Shown: positions 46,331-56,743, counted from the stretch's first letter. The stretch is DNA of 64,000 bases from Symsagittifera roscoffensis (GCF_963678635.1 NC_087062.1:7054193-7118192), one strand, 5' to 3'. A program made the numbers and translations. Notes: generated by a model not told the origin, from the sequence alone.

Positions 46331-47030
46331 TGAAAGTGAGCTGGAAAAAAAACAGACCGAGTATATATACTCCTAACTTTTTTCGAAATTCGGAACAACA
46401 AGATCAATACATTGGGCTCTACAAAGTTCAACGCTGCTTCTGTGTTGAGTGACATTTAATTATTAATGTCAAATTTTTGGCAATATTGGCGAACTTTTAT
46501 TTCATTTGGTCAAATTTAGTGCTTTTTTGGGTAATTCGGTTTTTTCACAGGAGCTGAATTGAAGTTGAAAATAGATACATAATGAGCAAGGATTTTTATC
46601 AACAATTTTACTTTAACTATATCCTTGATCTGGAAGCAACTTTTTGGAAAGAATGATACATTTGAGGGACGGCGTTGACGTTTTGCTCAGAGTGTTAGTT
46701 TATGAATGTTCAACAAAAGAGTTAACCTAACGAATTTCCAAAAAAGTTCACCTGTCAACTTAATCAGTCACTTTTAAGCTGATGATACTCCGAAGCCATC
46801 AGTTTTTTTTGCGGTTAGAACTTTAACGAGGCACCAATGTTACTGAGTTATGACCTATTGGTTATACTCATAGAGTAATTTCAGATAAGGTATACCGTCT
46901 GCTCGTCACGCTATCTTATTTTCGGTCGGATAGATTCTGTATTAGTGTATACTGGTTTATGTGAGTTATTTATTGGAATTTATCCAGAAGGAGAACAACT
47001 GTGTTCAAAGTTTTTATTTAAGTTGTTCTG

Positions 47031-47058
47031 GTGCTGAAACTACAAGTAGTTTCAGCAC
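47031..47058. promoter_or_regulatory. perfect 28-bp palindrome upstream of the TATA box, copy 1
   Basis: Arms GTGCTGAAACTAC and GTAGTTTCAGCAC (13 bp each) surround AA. It lies 89 bp before the TATA box. The identical palindrome is in the second copy at 52808-52835. It could be a dimeric factor site or a hairpin. Confidence 0.75.
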
Positions 47059-47146
47059 TTACAAATAAGTTCAAATGCTAGAGATGGGATATGATTGGTT
47101 AGTTATAAATATTTTGTAGTGATATTCCATCATATATATAATTGGT

Positions 47147-47155
47147 CTATAAATA
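47147..47155 (+). promoter_or_regulatory. TATA box of the secreted-protein gene, copy 1
   Basis: CTATAAATA, a near-ideal TATA element. A CCATTGCAGTC initiator-like sequence follows about 30 bp later, and a splice donor (ATCAA|GTAAGA) lies at 47231. The stretch in between has no ATG, so it would be a 5' non-coding exon of roughly 50 bases. The same layout is seen in copy 2. Confidence 0.55.
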
Positions 47156-47801
47156 CTAGTTTAGAACTGGTTCCATTGCAGTCGAAACTGATCAAGCCGG
47201 TCGCGGAGGAGACCTAAATCTAGAGATCAAGTAAGAGATCGTCTTCACACTCTATCATTTAACGCTCGATCTTTTCAAAGTAAATGGATTACCAATTTAA
47301 TAATTGCCTGTATATCACGTAATTTTTCAAAATTAACCTTTTCAACCACTAAACTAATTATCGGATATGTTCGTAAAGGAGTTAATTTTTTGCCTCCGAT
47401 TGAAAAAGTCATTTGTTCGAGGCCGATTTTGATCCGTGCTCATTGCTTGAAGGTCAGACAAAAGTACTCAGCACCGAAAAAATTGCACGTAATTTTTCGA
47501 GGGTATAACAGGTGCTCTCCCGGAAAGAGCTAAATAGCTTGTGTTGATCTTTTTCTTCATTGATGAATCGTTTCGAAATTTAAACTCATTTTATAAAAAA
47601 AACTTTTTTCAGAATTTGTTGAGCAATTTATGCAAGGAAAAATAAGCATCTTCTCGGGATTCCGATTCACAATAATTAAAAAACAAACTCCCCAAACCAT
47701 CTTGTTTGCTTTTTGTCAGATCTATTCGCTAGCATAAATGATCAGAATGTTCTGTGCTACTAGTGCAGTGAGATGATGTTTTCTTGTGTATATACTTGAT
47801 A

Positions 47802-47865
47802 CAAGACTGTTCGTATATCAGGGCGAAGACCTGAATATTCCGACCACCCCTAAACTGGTCACCCA
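47802..47865 (+). repeat. dispersed repeat family, copy in duplication 1
   Basis: CTGTTCGTATATCAGGGCGA and GACCTGAATATTCCGACCAC, matching 46031-46092 with divergence and 53583-53645 almost exactly. It lies inside the long putative intron of the secreted-protein gene. Confidence 0.65.
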
Positions 47866-49328
47866 CAATTGTGATAGATTACAAATTTTGGAGTGCAAAT
47901 ATCAAATGTAAGTGCTAATACTTCAGTCGAATTAATTTGACTGAGTGGTTCATTTCAATTTGACCGAGTTTGAGTCGAATTAATATGACAAATTATTTTG
48001 GTTCGATTTAGTTCAGTTGAACGACTATATTTCCGAGATAATTCACAACACAAAATAAAACTTTCAACAAAACTATCAAGTATTAATCGAGCAAAGCGAA
48101 CCGCATTTAGGCCAGAGACTAGAACGATCTGGCAATTCACAATTTTTGGATCCGTCGGCACAATCCCCAAATTTGATTTGGAAAATTGGTCGGAATAAAT
48201 AAAAGTCGCACATTAACCGAATATTCTAGCTATTATTTTAATCATGTTTTAATCAATATCATGACGATTATTATTATGATTATTTTTCTGATTACTATCA
48301 TTATCCTTTTATGATGAATTTTTGTATTAATCGATGGCAAGAAACGATTGTCCCTAACTTTTCGAAAACTGACAACTTAGTTTTTGGTAAATGGTCATTT
48401 TTTGTCCTTCAAAAAAAGTAATTTTGTCGTTGTCTGTAAATTGCGAATTCCGAATGCTGATTGGTGTCTGAATGTTTCGCACAAAAATCGGAGTTGAATA
48501 TCACAACTCTAAATCCCGTCTCCATACAAGAGTGTCAAAATTGTATACGGACATATACGGAAACTCAAATTTTGCCGAATTGGGAAAACACAGGCGTTTT
48601 TTTCAAATTCGGATTTTCGGGCCGAATATAAATGTTACACTTCGTGAAAATCGCGTTTTTACCAATTTTCCAAAATACCAATTTTCAGCCGAATAATTGG
48701 GAGTTTGACACTACCTTAAAAATCGCAACTTGAATTGTATTTTGGGCGCAAAAGTCGGCAATTTTGGGGTCTTTCCGGTCATACCACCCTAAATAATGAA
48801 ATATTAAAATGAAGTTTTACAAAAAAGTTGGATCGATTTTAATCAGAGACGCAAGACAGTAATATACGACCGGTCAAAACGAAACAGTTAACTTAATTAA
48901 ACCTCCAACTGACTGTTTCCGCTTCTTTTTTTGCCGTCTTCAAAAATTTTTAATAAATTTGAGCGAAAATGTGGGTTTAATTGTCGTTTCATTCACATTT
49001 TGGGCATATTTTGCTGTTTGTTAGGTTAACCCAGCATTTCAAAGAAAAATGGATACAATTTTCTCATAAAAACTTTCATTTTCTTTTTTTTCCATCATTT
49101 AGGGGGTATAATCGAAAAGACCACACTTTTGTTTGTCGACTCTGTATGATAGAAAACAGAAGAATGAAATACATTATTTTTTAGACCAAAGCGCTTTTTA
49201 AATTAGGTAAACTTCAACAGCTGTTAACCTATTTTTACTGCAGCTAAAAGATTTCAAGCATGTTAAATCTCAACGTATCCATAATTTCCATAATTCAAAT
49301 GTGAGTTAGTATTCTTGAGCTGATAACT

Positions 49329-49610
49329 ATGGATAGCTATATCTTCCTTCTAATCTTACTGTTCGGTTTGTTTTTCGCGAGTCTTGATGGAAAAATGTGT
49401 CCAAAGGGTTTCAAGAAGATGAAGAAAATGGCACAATGTGTTCACATCAGCACGCAGACATTTAGTGATTACTTCGACGCGCGTGAATATTGCAAAGCAC
49501 GGTGAGTCATTGCCAATTTTGAGCGCACTGTTTTAAACATATCTGATTTCGTTTTTAGATCGAGCAAAAATGGACACATCTTTTTCTGTCGAGAAAGTCC
49601 AAAAATATAA
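49329..49610 (+). CDS. predicted secreted 74-residue four-cysteine protein, copy 1
   Basis: Exons 49329-49501 and 49559-49610 join in phase 2 across a 57-bp intron (GTGAGT...TTTTTAG). The protein starts with a hydrophobic signal peptide (MDSYIFLLILLFGLFFASLD, likely cleaved near residue 21). It continues CPKGFKKMKKMAQCVHIS, FSDYFDAREYCKA and, after the splice, SSKNGHIFFCRESPKI then stop. Cysteines are at 24, 37, 55 and 67. The C-x12-C spacing and the AREYCKA block resemble the first third of a C-type lectin domain, but the protein ends far short of the usual 110-130 residues. Without splicing the frame ends at once (TGA), giving 58 residues. A likely upstream acceptor TTTTTACTGCAG ends at 49243 and would join the leader exon at 47.2 kb. 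ATTAAA at about 49621 may be the poly(A) signal. Function unknown; not a recognised family. Confidence 0.72.
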
Positions 49611-49929
49611 AAATTGGTTTATTAAAATCTAAAACTTATCCAATGTTCCGCAAAACTCAAGATTTGCTGCACAAGTCGCGTATCTCAACATGGGTAGCCG
49701 AAATAAATCAAATTTTTTTTCACAGATTTTCGAGTCCAGTTTCAGAACTGATTGACCTCCAAAAAAGTCCTGAAAAATTATGTTGTCGAGAATTTAAATT
49801 TCTCAAATTACGAGGCCAAACTGTGCACAATATAGGCGCACAATTTTGTGTCTGTAGGTTCCTGGATTCCAGAGACAAATCTTTAAATATGTTCCAAAAA
49901 ATAAGTGAACTCCACTTACAAAAGTTCCG

Positions 49930-50117
49930 TAGATTCCGCGTACAAAAACCTGTAATGTAGATTTTGTCGACCCATATATTGTGTCGCGGATTCCGCAATA
50001 AGCGAGTATAGCTAGTTTTTTTTTGGATTCCGCTACTGTAATTGGATTGCGCAAAATGTAAGTGGAATCCGCAAATGTGTTTGGAATCCGCGAAATTTGT
50101 AAGTGGAATCCGCAAAC
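49930..50117. repeat. cluster of TGGAWTCCGC words, copy 1
   Basis: GGATTCCGC or GGAATCCGC recurs about seven times in 190 bp at 15-40 bp steps, first as GATTCCGC then as GTGGAATCCGCAAA. Copy 2 has the same cluster at 55690-55880. A compact degenerate array running into the gap. Confidence 0.6.
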
Positions 50118-50317
50118 NNNNNNNNNNNNNNNNNNNNNNNNNNNNNNNNNNNNNNNNNNNNNNNNNNNNNNNNNNNNNNNNNNNNNNNNNNNNNNNNNNN
50201 NNNNNNNNNNNNNNNNNNNNNNNNNNNNNNNNNNNNNNNNNNNNNNNNNNNNNNNNNNNNNNNNNNNNNNNNNNNNNNNNNNNNNNNNNNNNNNNNNNNN
50301 NNNNNNNNNNNNNNNNN
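50118..50317. other. assembly gap (200 N)
   Basis: A run of exactly 200 N. It lies at the end of duplicated copy 1, beside simple and satellite repeats, so its true length is unknown and the round number is probably a placeholder. Confidence 0.98.
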
Positions 50318-50359
50318 TTTTTTCTCTTTCTCTCTTCTGTCTTTCTCTCTCCGTCTTTG

Positions 50360-50402
<43 letters not shown>
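50318..50402. repeat. CT/TA microsatellite
   Basis: TCTCTCTTCTGTCTTTCTCT leads into a long (CT)n run and then (AT)n. It borders the assembly gap. Confidence 0.9.
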
Positions 50403-50404
<2 letters not shown>

Positions 50405-50454
50405 CTACTTTGTCTCTATCCCTGATCTAATTCTCTCTCCTTTTAACATGGGAT

Positions 50455-52190
50455 CATATGTTACTTAGGGAGGATCAATTTGTATATTTTTGGATCATTA
50501 GTTATACTTAGGGATTAGTGGTTAAATAAATGAGCGATTGTTTACGCATAGGGACCATTAGTTTCACCAAATGGTCATAAACTTCAACTAGGGATCTTTA
50601 GATGTAAATAGGGATCATTGATTAAACATAGAGATCATTGGTTATACGTGATATGAAAATATTTGGTTAAGCTATAAAAATTAAACTTTGGGTAAATGAT
50701 TATAAATATTGTTTATAGGAACCATTAGGTATAAATTTTTTTTATAGGGATCATTAGATATAAAAATTTTACATAGGGATCAATAGGTATAAATATTTAC
50801 ATAGGGATCATTAGGTATAAAACTTTTACATAGGGATCATTAGGTATAAGTATTTTACATAGGGATCATTAGGTATAATTATTTACATAGGGATCATTAG
50901 CTATAAAAATTATACATAGGGATCATTAGGTATAAATTTTTTACATAGGGATCATTAGGTATAAATATTTACATGGGGATCATTAGGTATAAAACTTTTA
51001 CATAGGGATCATTAGGTATAAGTATTTTACATAGGGATCATTAGGTATAATTATTTACATAGGGATCATTAGCTATAAAAAATTATACATAGGGATCATT
51101 AGGTATAAATTTTTTACATAGGGATCATTAGGTATAAATTTTTTACATAGGGATCATTACATATAAAAATTCTACATAGGGATCAATAGGTATAAATATT
51201 TGCATAGGGATCATTAGGTATAATTATTTTACATAGGGATCGTTAGGTATAAAAATTTTACGTAGGGTTCATTAGGTATAATTTTTTTACATAGGGATCA
51301 TTAGGTATAAGTATTTTACATAGGGATCATTAGGTATAAGTTTTTTACATAGGGATCATTATGTATAAATTTTTCACATAGGGATCATTAGGCATAAAAA
51401 TTTTACATAGGGATCATTAGGTATAAATTTTTTACATAGGGATCATTAGCTATAAAAATTTTACATAGGGATCATTAGGTATAAAAATTTTACATAGGGA
51501 TCATTAGGTATAATTTTTTTACGTAGGGATCATTAGGCATAAATATTTTACATAGGGATCATTAGAAATAAATATTTTACATAGGGATCATTAGGTATAA
51601 ATATTTTACATAGGGATCATTAGGTATAAATATTTTACATAGGGATCATTAGGTATAAAAATTTTACATAGGGATCATTAGGTATAAATTTTTTACATAG
51701 GGATCATTAGGTATAAAAATTTTACATAGGGATCATTAGGTATAAAAATTTTACATCGGGATCATTAGGTATGATTTTTTTACATAGGGATCATTAGGTA
51801 TAAAAATTTTACATAGGGATCATTACGTATAAAAGTTTTACATAGGGATCATTAGGTATAATTTTTTTACATAGGGATCATTAGGTAAAAATATTTTACA
51901 TAGGGATCATCAAGTAAAGAAATTTGAAAAAAAAACTGAAAAAAGTTTGAAAAAAAATTTGAAAAAAAAAATTGAAAAAAAATTTGAAAAAAAAAAAAAT
52001 TAAAAAAAAAATTTTTTTTTGGAAATTTTTGGATGAAAAATTTTTTTGGAAAATTTTTTACATAGGGATCATTAGGTATAAATATTTTACATAGGGATCA
52101 TTAGGTATAAATATTTTTTATAGGGATCATTAGGTATAAATTTTTTACATAGGGATCATTAGGTATAATCTATACCCAATGATCCCTGTA
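50455..52190. repeat. 29-bp satellite array with GGGATCATTAGG core
   Basis: About 50 tandem units, consensus ACATAGGGATCATTAGGTAT followed by AAA(T/A)ATTTT, period 28-29 bp (units at 51608 and 51637). The first few hundred bases are diverged; 50.7-51.9 kb is homogeneous. A poly(A)/poly(T)-rich island of about 150 bp interrupts it at 51910-52060. The last unit is inverted (TATACCCAATGATCCCT at 52171-52187), and a C13 tract at 52198-52210 follows. Every unit carries a GATC. Confidence 0.95.
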
Positions 52191-52807
52191 GGGATCACCC
52201 CCCCCCCCCCGATCCCAGTGTCGTATATCTATACTACTAATGTCAAGTTTTTGGCAAAAATGGCGAACTTTTGTTTCATTTGGTCAAATTTAGTGCTTTC
52301 TTGGGTAATTCGGTTTTTTCACAGGAGCTGAATTGAAGTTCAAAATAGATTCATAATGAGCTAGGATTTTTTTCAACAATTTTACCTTAACTATATACTT
52401 GATTTCGAAGCAACCTTTTGAAAAGAATGATACCTTTGAGGGACGGCGTTGACGTTTTGCTCAGAGTGTTTGTTAGTTTATGAATGTTCAACAAAAGAGT
52501 TAACCTAACAAATTTCCAAAAGAGTTCACCTGTCAACTTAATCAGTCACTTTTAAGCTGATGATACTCCGAAGCTAATAGTTTTTTTTGCGGTTAGAACT
52601 TTAACGAGACACCAATGTTACTGAGTTATGACCTATTGGTTATACTCATAGAGTTATTTCAGATAAGGTATACCGTCTGTTCGTCACGCTATCTTATTTT
52701 CGGCCGGATAGATTCTGTATTAGTGTATACTGATTTATGCGAGTTATTTCTTGGAGTTTATCCAGAAGGAGAACAACTGTGTTCAAACTTTTATTTAAAT
52801 TGTTCTG

Positions 52808-52835
52808 GTGCTGAAACTACAAGTAGTTTCAGCAC
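52808..52835. promoter_or_regulatory. perfect 28-bp palindrome, copy 2
   Basis: The same 13-bp arms and AA centre as in copy 1, with no substitution, 89 bp before the TATA box, although the flanks differ between copies at several sites. Confidence 0.75.
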
Positions 52836-52923
52836 TTACAAATAAGTGTAAATGTTAGAGAAGGAATATGATTGGTTAGTTAGAAATATTTTATAGTGAT
52901 ATTCCATCATAAATATAATTGGT

Positions 52924-52932
52924 CTATAAATA
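52924..52932 (+). promoter_or_regulatory. TATA box of the secreted-protein gene, copy 2
   Basis: CTATAAATA with the same downstream initiator-like sequence and leader exon; the donor GTAAGA starts at 53008. Spacing from TATA to donor is 84 bp in both copies. Confidence 0.55.
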
Positions 52933-53582
52933 CTAGGTTAGAACTGGTTTCATTGCAGTCGAAACTGATCAAGCCGGTCGCGGTGGAGACCTAAATCTAG
53001 AGATCAAGTAAGAGATCGTCTTCACACTCTATCATTTAACGCTCGATCTTTTCAAAGTAAATGGATTACCAATTTAATAATTGCCTCTATATCAAGTAAT
53101 TTTTCAAAATTAACCTTTTTAACCATTAAACTAATTATCAGATATGTTCGTAAAGGAGTTAATTTGTTGCCTCCGATTGAAAAAGTCATTTGTTCGAGGC
53201 CGGTTTTGATCCATGCTCATTGCTTGAAGGTGAGACAAAATTACTCAGCACCGAAAAGATTGCACGTAGTTTTTCGAGGGTATAACCGGTGCTCTCCCGG
53301 AAAGAGTCTAATAGCTTGTGTTGATCTTTTTCTTCATTGATGAATCGTTTCGAAATTTAAACTCATTTTGTAAAAAACTTTTTTCAGATTTTGTTGAGCG
53401 ATTTATGCAGGGAAAAAGAAGCATCTTCTCGGGATTCCGATTCACAATAATTAAAAAACAAACTCCCAAATCCCAAAACCGTTTTATTTGCTTTTTGTCA
53501 GATCTACTCGCTAGCATAAATGATTAGAATGTTCTGTGCTACTTATGCAGTGAGATGATGTTTTCTTTTGTATATACTTGAT

Positions 53583-53645
53583 ACAAGACTGTTCGTATAT
53601 CAGGGCGAAGACCTGAATATTCCGACCACCCCTAAACTGGTCACC
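53583..53645 (+). repeat. dispersed repeat family, copy in duplication 2
   Basis: Nearly identical to 47802-47865, as expected from the segmental duplication; related to the independent copy at 46031-46092. Confidence 0.65.
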
Positions 53646-55111
53646 CCTAATTGTGATAGATTACAAATTTTGGAGTGCCATTATCAAATGTAAGTGCTAA
53701 TACTTCAGTCGAATTAATATGACTAAGTAGTTCATTTCAATTTGACCGAGTTTAAGTCGAATTATTATGACAAATTATTTTGGTTCAATTTAGTTCAGTT
53801 GAACGATTATATTTCCGAGATAATTCACAACACAAAATAAAACGTTCAACAAAACTATCAAGTATTAATCGAGCAAAGCGAACCGGATTTAGGCCAGCGA
53901 CAAGAACACTCTGGCAATTCACAATTTTTGGATCTGTCGGCACGATCCCCAAATTTGATTTGGAAAGTTGGTCGGAATAAATAAAAGTAGCACATTAACC
54001 GAATATTCTAGCTATTGTTTTAAATCATGTTTTAATCAATATCATGACGATTATTTTTACGATTATTTTTCTGATTTCTATCATTATCCTTTTTATGATG
54101 AATTTTTATATTATTCGATGGCAAGAAACGATTGTCCCTAACTTTTCGAAAACTGACAACTTAGTTTTTGGTAAATGGTCATTTTTTGTCCTTCAAAAAA
54201 GTAAATTTGTCGTTGTCTGTAAATTGCGAATTCCGAATGCTGATTGGTGTCTGAATATTTCGGACAAAAATCGGAGTTGAATATCATACTCTGAATCCCG
54301 TCTCCATACAAGAGTGTCAACATTGTATACGGACATATAAAGAAACTCAAATTTTGCCGAATTGGGAAAACACAGGCATTTTATTCAAATTCTGATATTC
54401 GGGCCGAATATAAATGTTACACTTCGCAAAAATCGCGTTTCAGTTTACCAATTTTCCAAAATACCAATTTTCAGCCGAATGATTGGGCGTTTGACACTAC
54501 CTTAAAAATCGTAAATTGAATTGTATTTTGGGCGCAAAAGTCGGCAATTTTGGGGTCTTTCTGGTCATAGCCCCCTAAATAATGAAATATTAAAATGAAG
54601 TTTTAGAAAAAAGTTGGATCGATATTAATCAGACGCAAGACAGTAATAAACGACCGGTCAAAACAAAATAGTTAACTTAATTAAACCTCCAACTGGCTGT
54701 TTCCGCTTCTTTTTTTGCCGTCTTCAAAAAATTTTCATAATTTTGAGCCAAAATGTGGTTTTAATTGTTGTTTCAGTCACATTTTGTGCATATTTCCAGT
54801 TTATTTGGTTAACCCAGCATTTCAAAGAAAAATTGATACAATTTTCTCATAAAAGTTTTCATTTTCTTTTTTTCCCATCATTTAGGGGGTATAATCGAAA
54901 AGACCCCACTTTTGTTTGTCGACTCTGTATAATAGAAAACAGAAGAATGAAATATATTATTTTTTAGACCAAAGCGCTTTTTAAATTAGGTAAACTTCAA
55001 CAGCTGTTAACCTATTTTTACTGCAGCTAAGTGATTTCAAGCATGTTAAGTCTCAACGTATCCATAATTTCCATAATTCAAAAGTGAGTTAGTATTCTCG
55101 AGCTGATAGCA

Positions 55112-55393
55112 ATGAATAGCTATATCTTCCTTCTAATCTTACTGCTCGGGTTGTTTTTCGCGAGTGTTGATGGAAAAAAGTGTCCAAAGGGTTTCAAGAA
55201 GATGAAGAAAATGGCACAATGTGTTCATATCAGCACGCAGACGTTTAGTGATTACTTCGACGCGCGTGAATATTGCAAAGCACGGTGAGTCATTGCCAAT
55301 TTTGAGCGCACTGTTTTAAACAGATCTGATTTCGTTTTTAGATCGAGCAAAAATGGGCATATCTTTTTCTGTCGAGAAAGTCCAAAAATATAA
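55112..55393 (+). CDS. predicted secreted 74-residue four-cysteine protein, copy 2
   Basis: Exons 55112-55284 and 55342-55393, phase-2 junction, intron again exactly 57 bp. The product differs from copy 1 at D2N, F12L, L19V and M23K only. All four cysteines (24, 37, 55, 67), the signal peptide and both splice sites are kept. From residue 24 onward all differences are synonymous (four third-position changes). An acceptor CTGCAG at 55021-55026 matches the one in copy 1. With an intact frame and promoter it is probably as active as copy 1. Confidence 0.72.
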
Positions 55394-56277
55394 CAAAAAT
55401 TGGTTTATTAAAATCTAAAACTTACCCAATGTTCCGCAAAACTCCACGTATCTCAACATGGGCAACCGAAATAAATAGATTTTTTTCACAGATTTTCGAG
55501 TCCAGTTTCAGAACTGACTGACCTCCAAAAAAGTCTGAAAAATTATGTTGTCGAGAATTTAAATTTCTCACATTACGAGGCCAAACTGTGCATAATATAG
55601 GCGCACAATCTTGTGTCTGTGGGTTCCTGGATTCCAGAGACAAATCGTTAAACATGTTCCAAAAAATAAGTGAATTCCACTTACAAAAGTTCCGTGGATT
55701 CCGCGTACAAAAACCTGTGATGTAGATTTTGTCGACCCATTTATTGTGTCGGGGATTCCGCAATGATCGACTATAGCTAGTTTTTTTGGATTCCGCAACT
55801 GTAATTGGATTGTGCAAAATGTGAGTGGAATCCGCAAATGTGTTTGGAATCCGCAAAATTTGTAAGTGATTTCCGCAAACTGTAGGTGTATTCCGAATTT
55901 TGAACGCACTGCATATCGCCTAATTAGATCACAAAAGTATTTGGGAGTCAGTATTCGGGAGAATGAATTCAAATCATGAAGGCAGTAACTTGGATGAGAT
56001 GACAGAGTGAAAACAAATCAAAATGTAGTTTTTTGTTTGCATGTATGATTCTACATCTTTCTGATTAGCTAACTCAGAACTATTAAACAGTTTTAGAGCT
56101 TTAAACGTTTTATTATCAAACAACCTGGTGATTTTAAAGTAACCACTCTATCAAAGTAGTACCCATGTTTGAGGAGAGTACAAATTATAGCAACAAATGT
56201 AATTTTGAATTGCATAGTTGTGAAAATATATAGTTGGTTAAATCGAAAGCTAAATTGCGTTAGCTGAAAAAACAGTA

Positions 56278-56358
56278 GACAGTGATGGGATTTGAACCCA
56301 TGCAAAGAGACCGGATTGGATCATCAGTCCAACAGCTTAACCACTCGGCCACCCTGCA
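56278..56358 (-). tRNA. tRNA-Ser-like gene or pseudogene with apparent GAT anticodon
   Basis: Reading leftward from 56358: a D arm with GGCCGAGTGGTTAAG, anticodon stem TTGGA/TCCAA around the loop CTGATGA, a long variable arm (TCCGGTCTCTTTGC) and a T arm ATGGGTTCAAATCCCAT. The long variable arm and the GGCCGAGTGGTTAAG block are of the serine class. By position the anticodon is GAT (isoleucine), one base from the serine anticodon GCT. The acceptor stem has two mismatches (1-72 and 6-67) and a G-T pair, and the D stem is imperfect. It is therefore either a decayed tRNA-Ser, a SINE head or an odd chimera. No CCA is encoded and no intron is seen. Confidence 0.5.
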
Positions 56359-56687
56359 TTATAAACACCAGAACTTAAGCAATACTGAACGAACGATAAT
56401 TCAACAACATTGGTGCAGTGACTTTTTATCAAACTGGCATAAGAACACTGATTATTATGACTGATGAGTTAGTTACCGGATTAGACGAACGTGAGTTTGT
56501 CACGGCAGTTAGACTAACGCAAAATTATGCAAAAATTAAACGGATGCATTCAGAAATTGTCATGGTTTGGATGAGTTCTTTTGTCAATTTTATGGAACTT
56601 TTCCTTTAGACGCCAATTGGCCTCCAAATGAAAATTTTCAAAAACTTTCAAAAAAAAACTGTATTTTGAGGAACGTAACCAGACTCG

Positions 56688-56743
56688 GACGCTCGCAACA
56701 CTGACGCTCGCAACACTGACGCTCGCAACAATGACACTCGCTT
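56688..56743. repeat. 15-bp tandem repeat
   Basis: GACGCTCGCAACACT occurs three times head to tail, then a fourth diverged unit. It lies in a minus-strand ORF and reads as VASVSVAS there, but no gene is supported. Confidence 0.8.

Larger units (their letters stand above)
46462..50117 (+). repeat. segmental duplication, copy 1
   Basis: About 3.66 kb, nearly collinear with 52237-55880 at an offset of about 5.77 kb, similarity by eye well above 90 percent with small indels. The left breakpoint is near TTAATGTCAA at 46462. The right side runs into the assembly gap. It contains a palindrome, a TATA box, a leader exon and the secreted-protein gene. Confidence 0.92.
52237..55880 (+). repeat. segmental duplication, copy 2
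   Basis: Collinear with 46462-50117. It begins directly after the satellite and C tract and ends near TTCCGCAAAC at 55880, then unique sequence follows. It differs by scattered substitutions and short indels. Both copies are in direct orientation, so this is a tandem duplication with satellite DNA between the copies. Confidence 0.92.

Noticed and set aside
50042-50468. Plus-strand ORFs of 120-127 codons across the gap
   Set aside because: They consist mostly of N bases and CT microsatellite.
50455-52190. CRISPR-like array with short spacers
   Set aside because: The segments between the GGGATCATTAGG cores are only variable A/T tails, not distinct spacers; it is a satellite.
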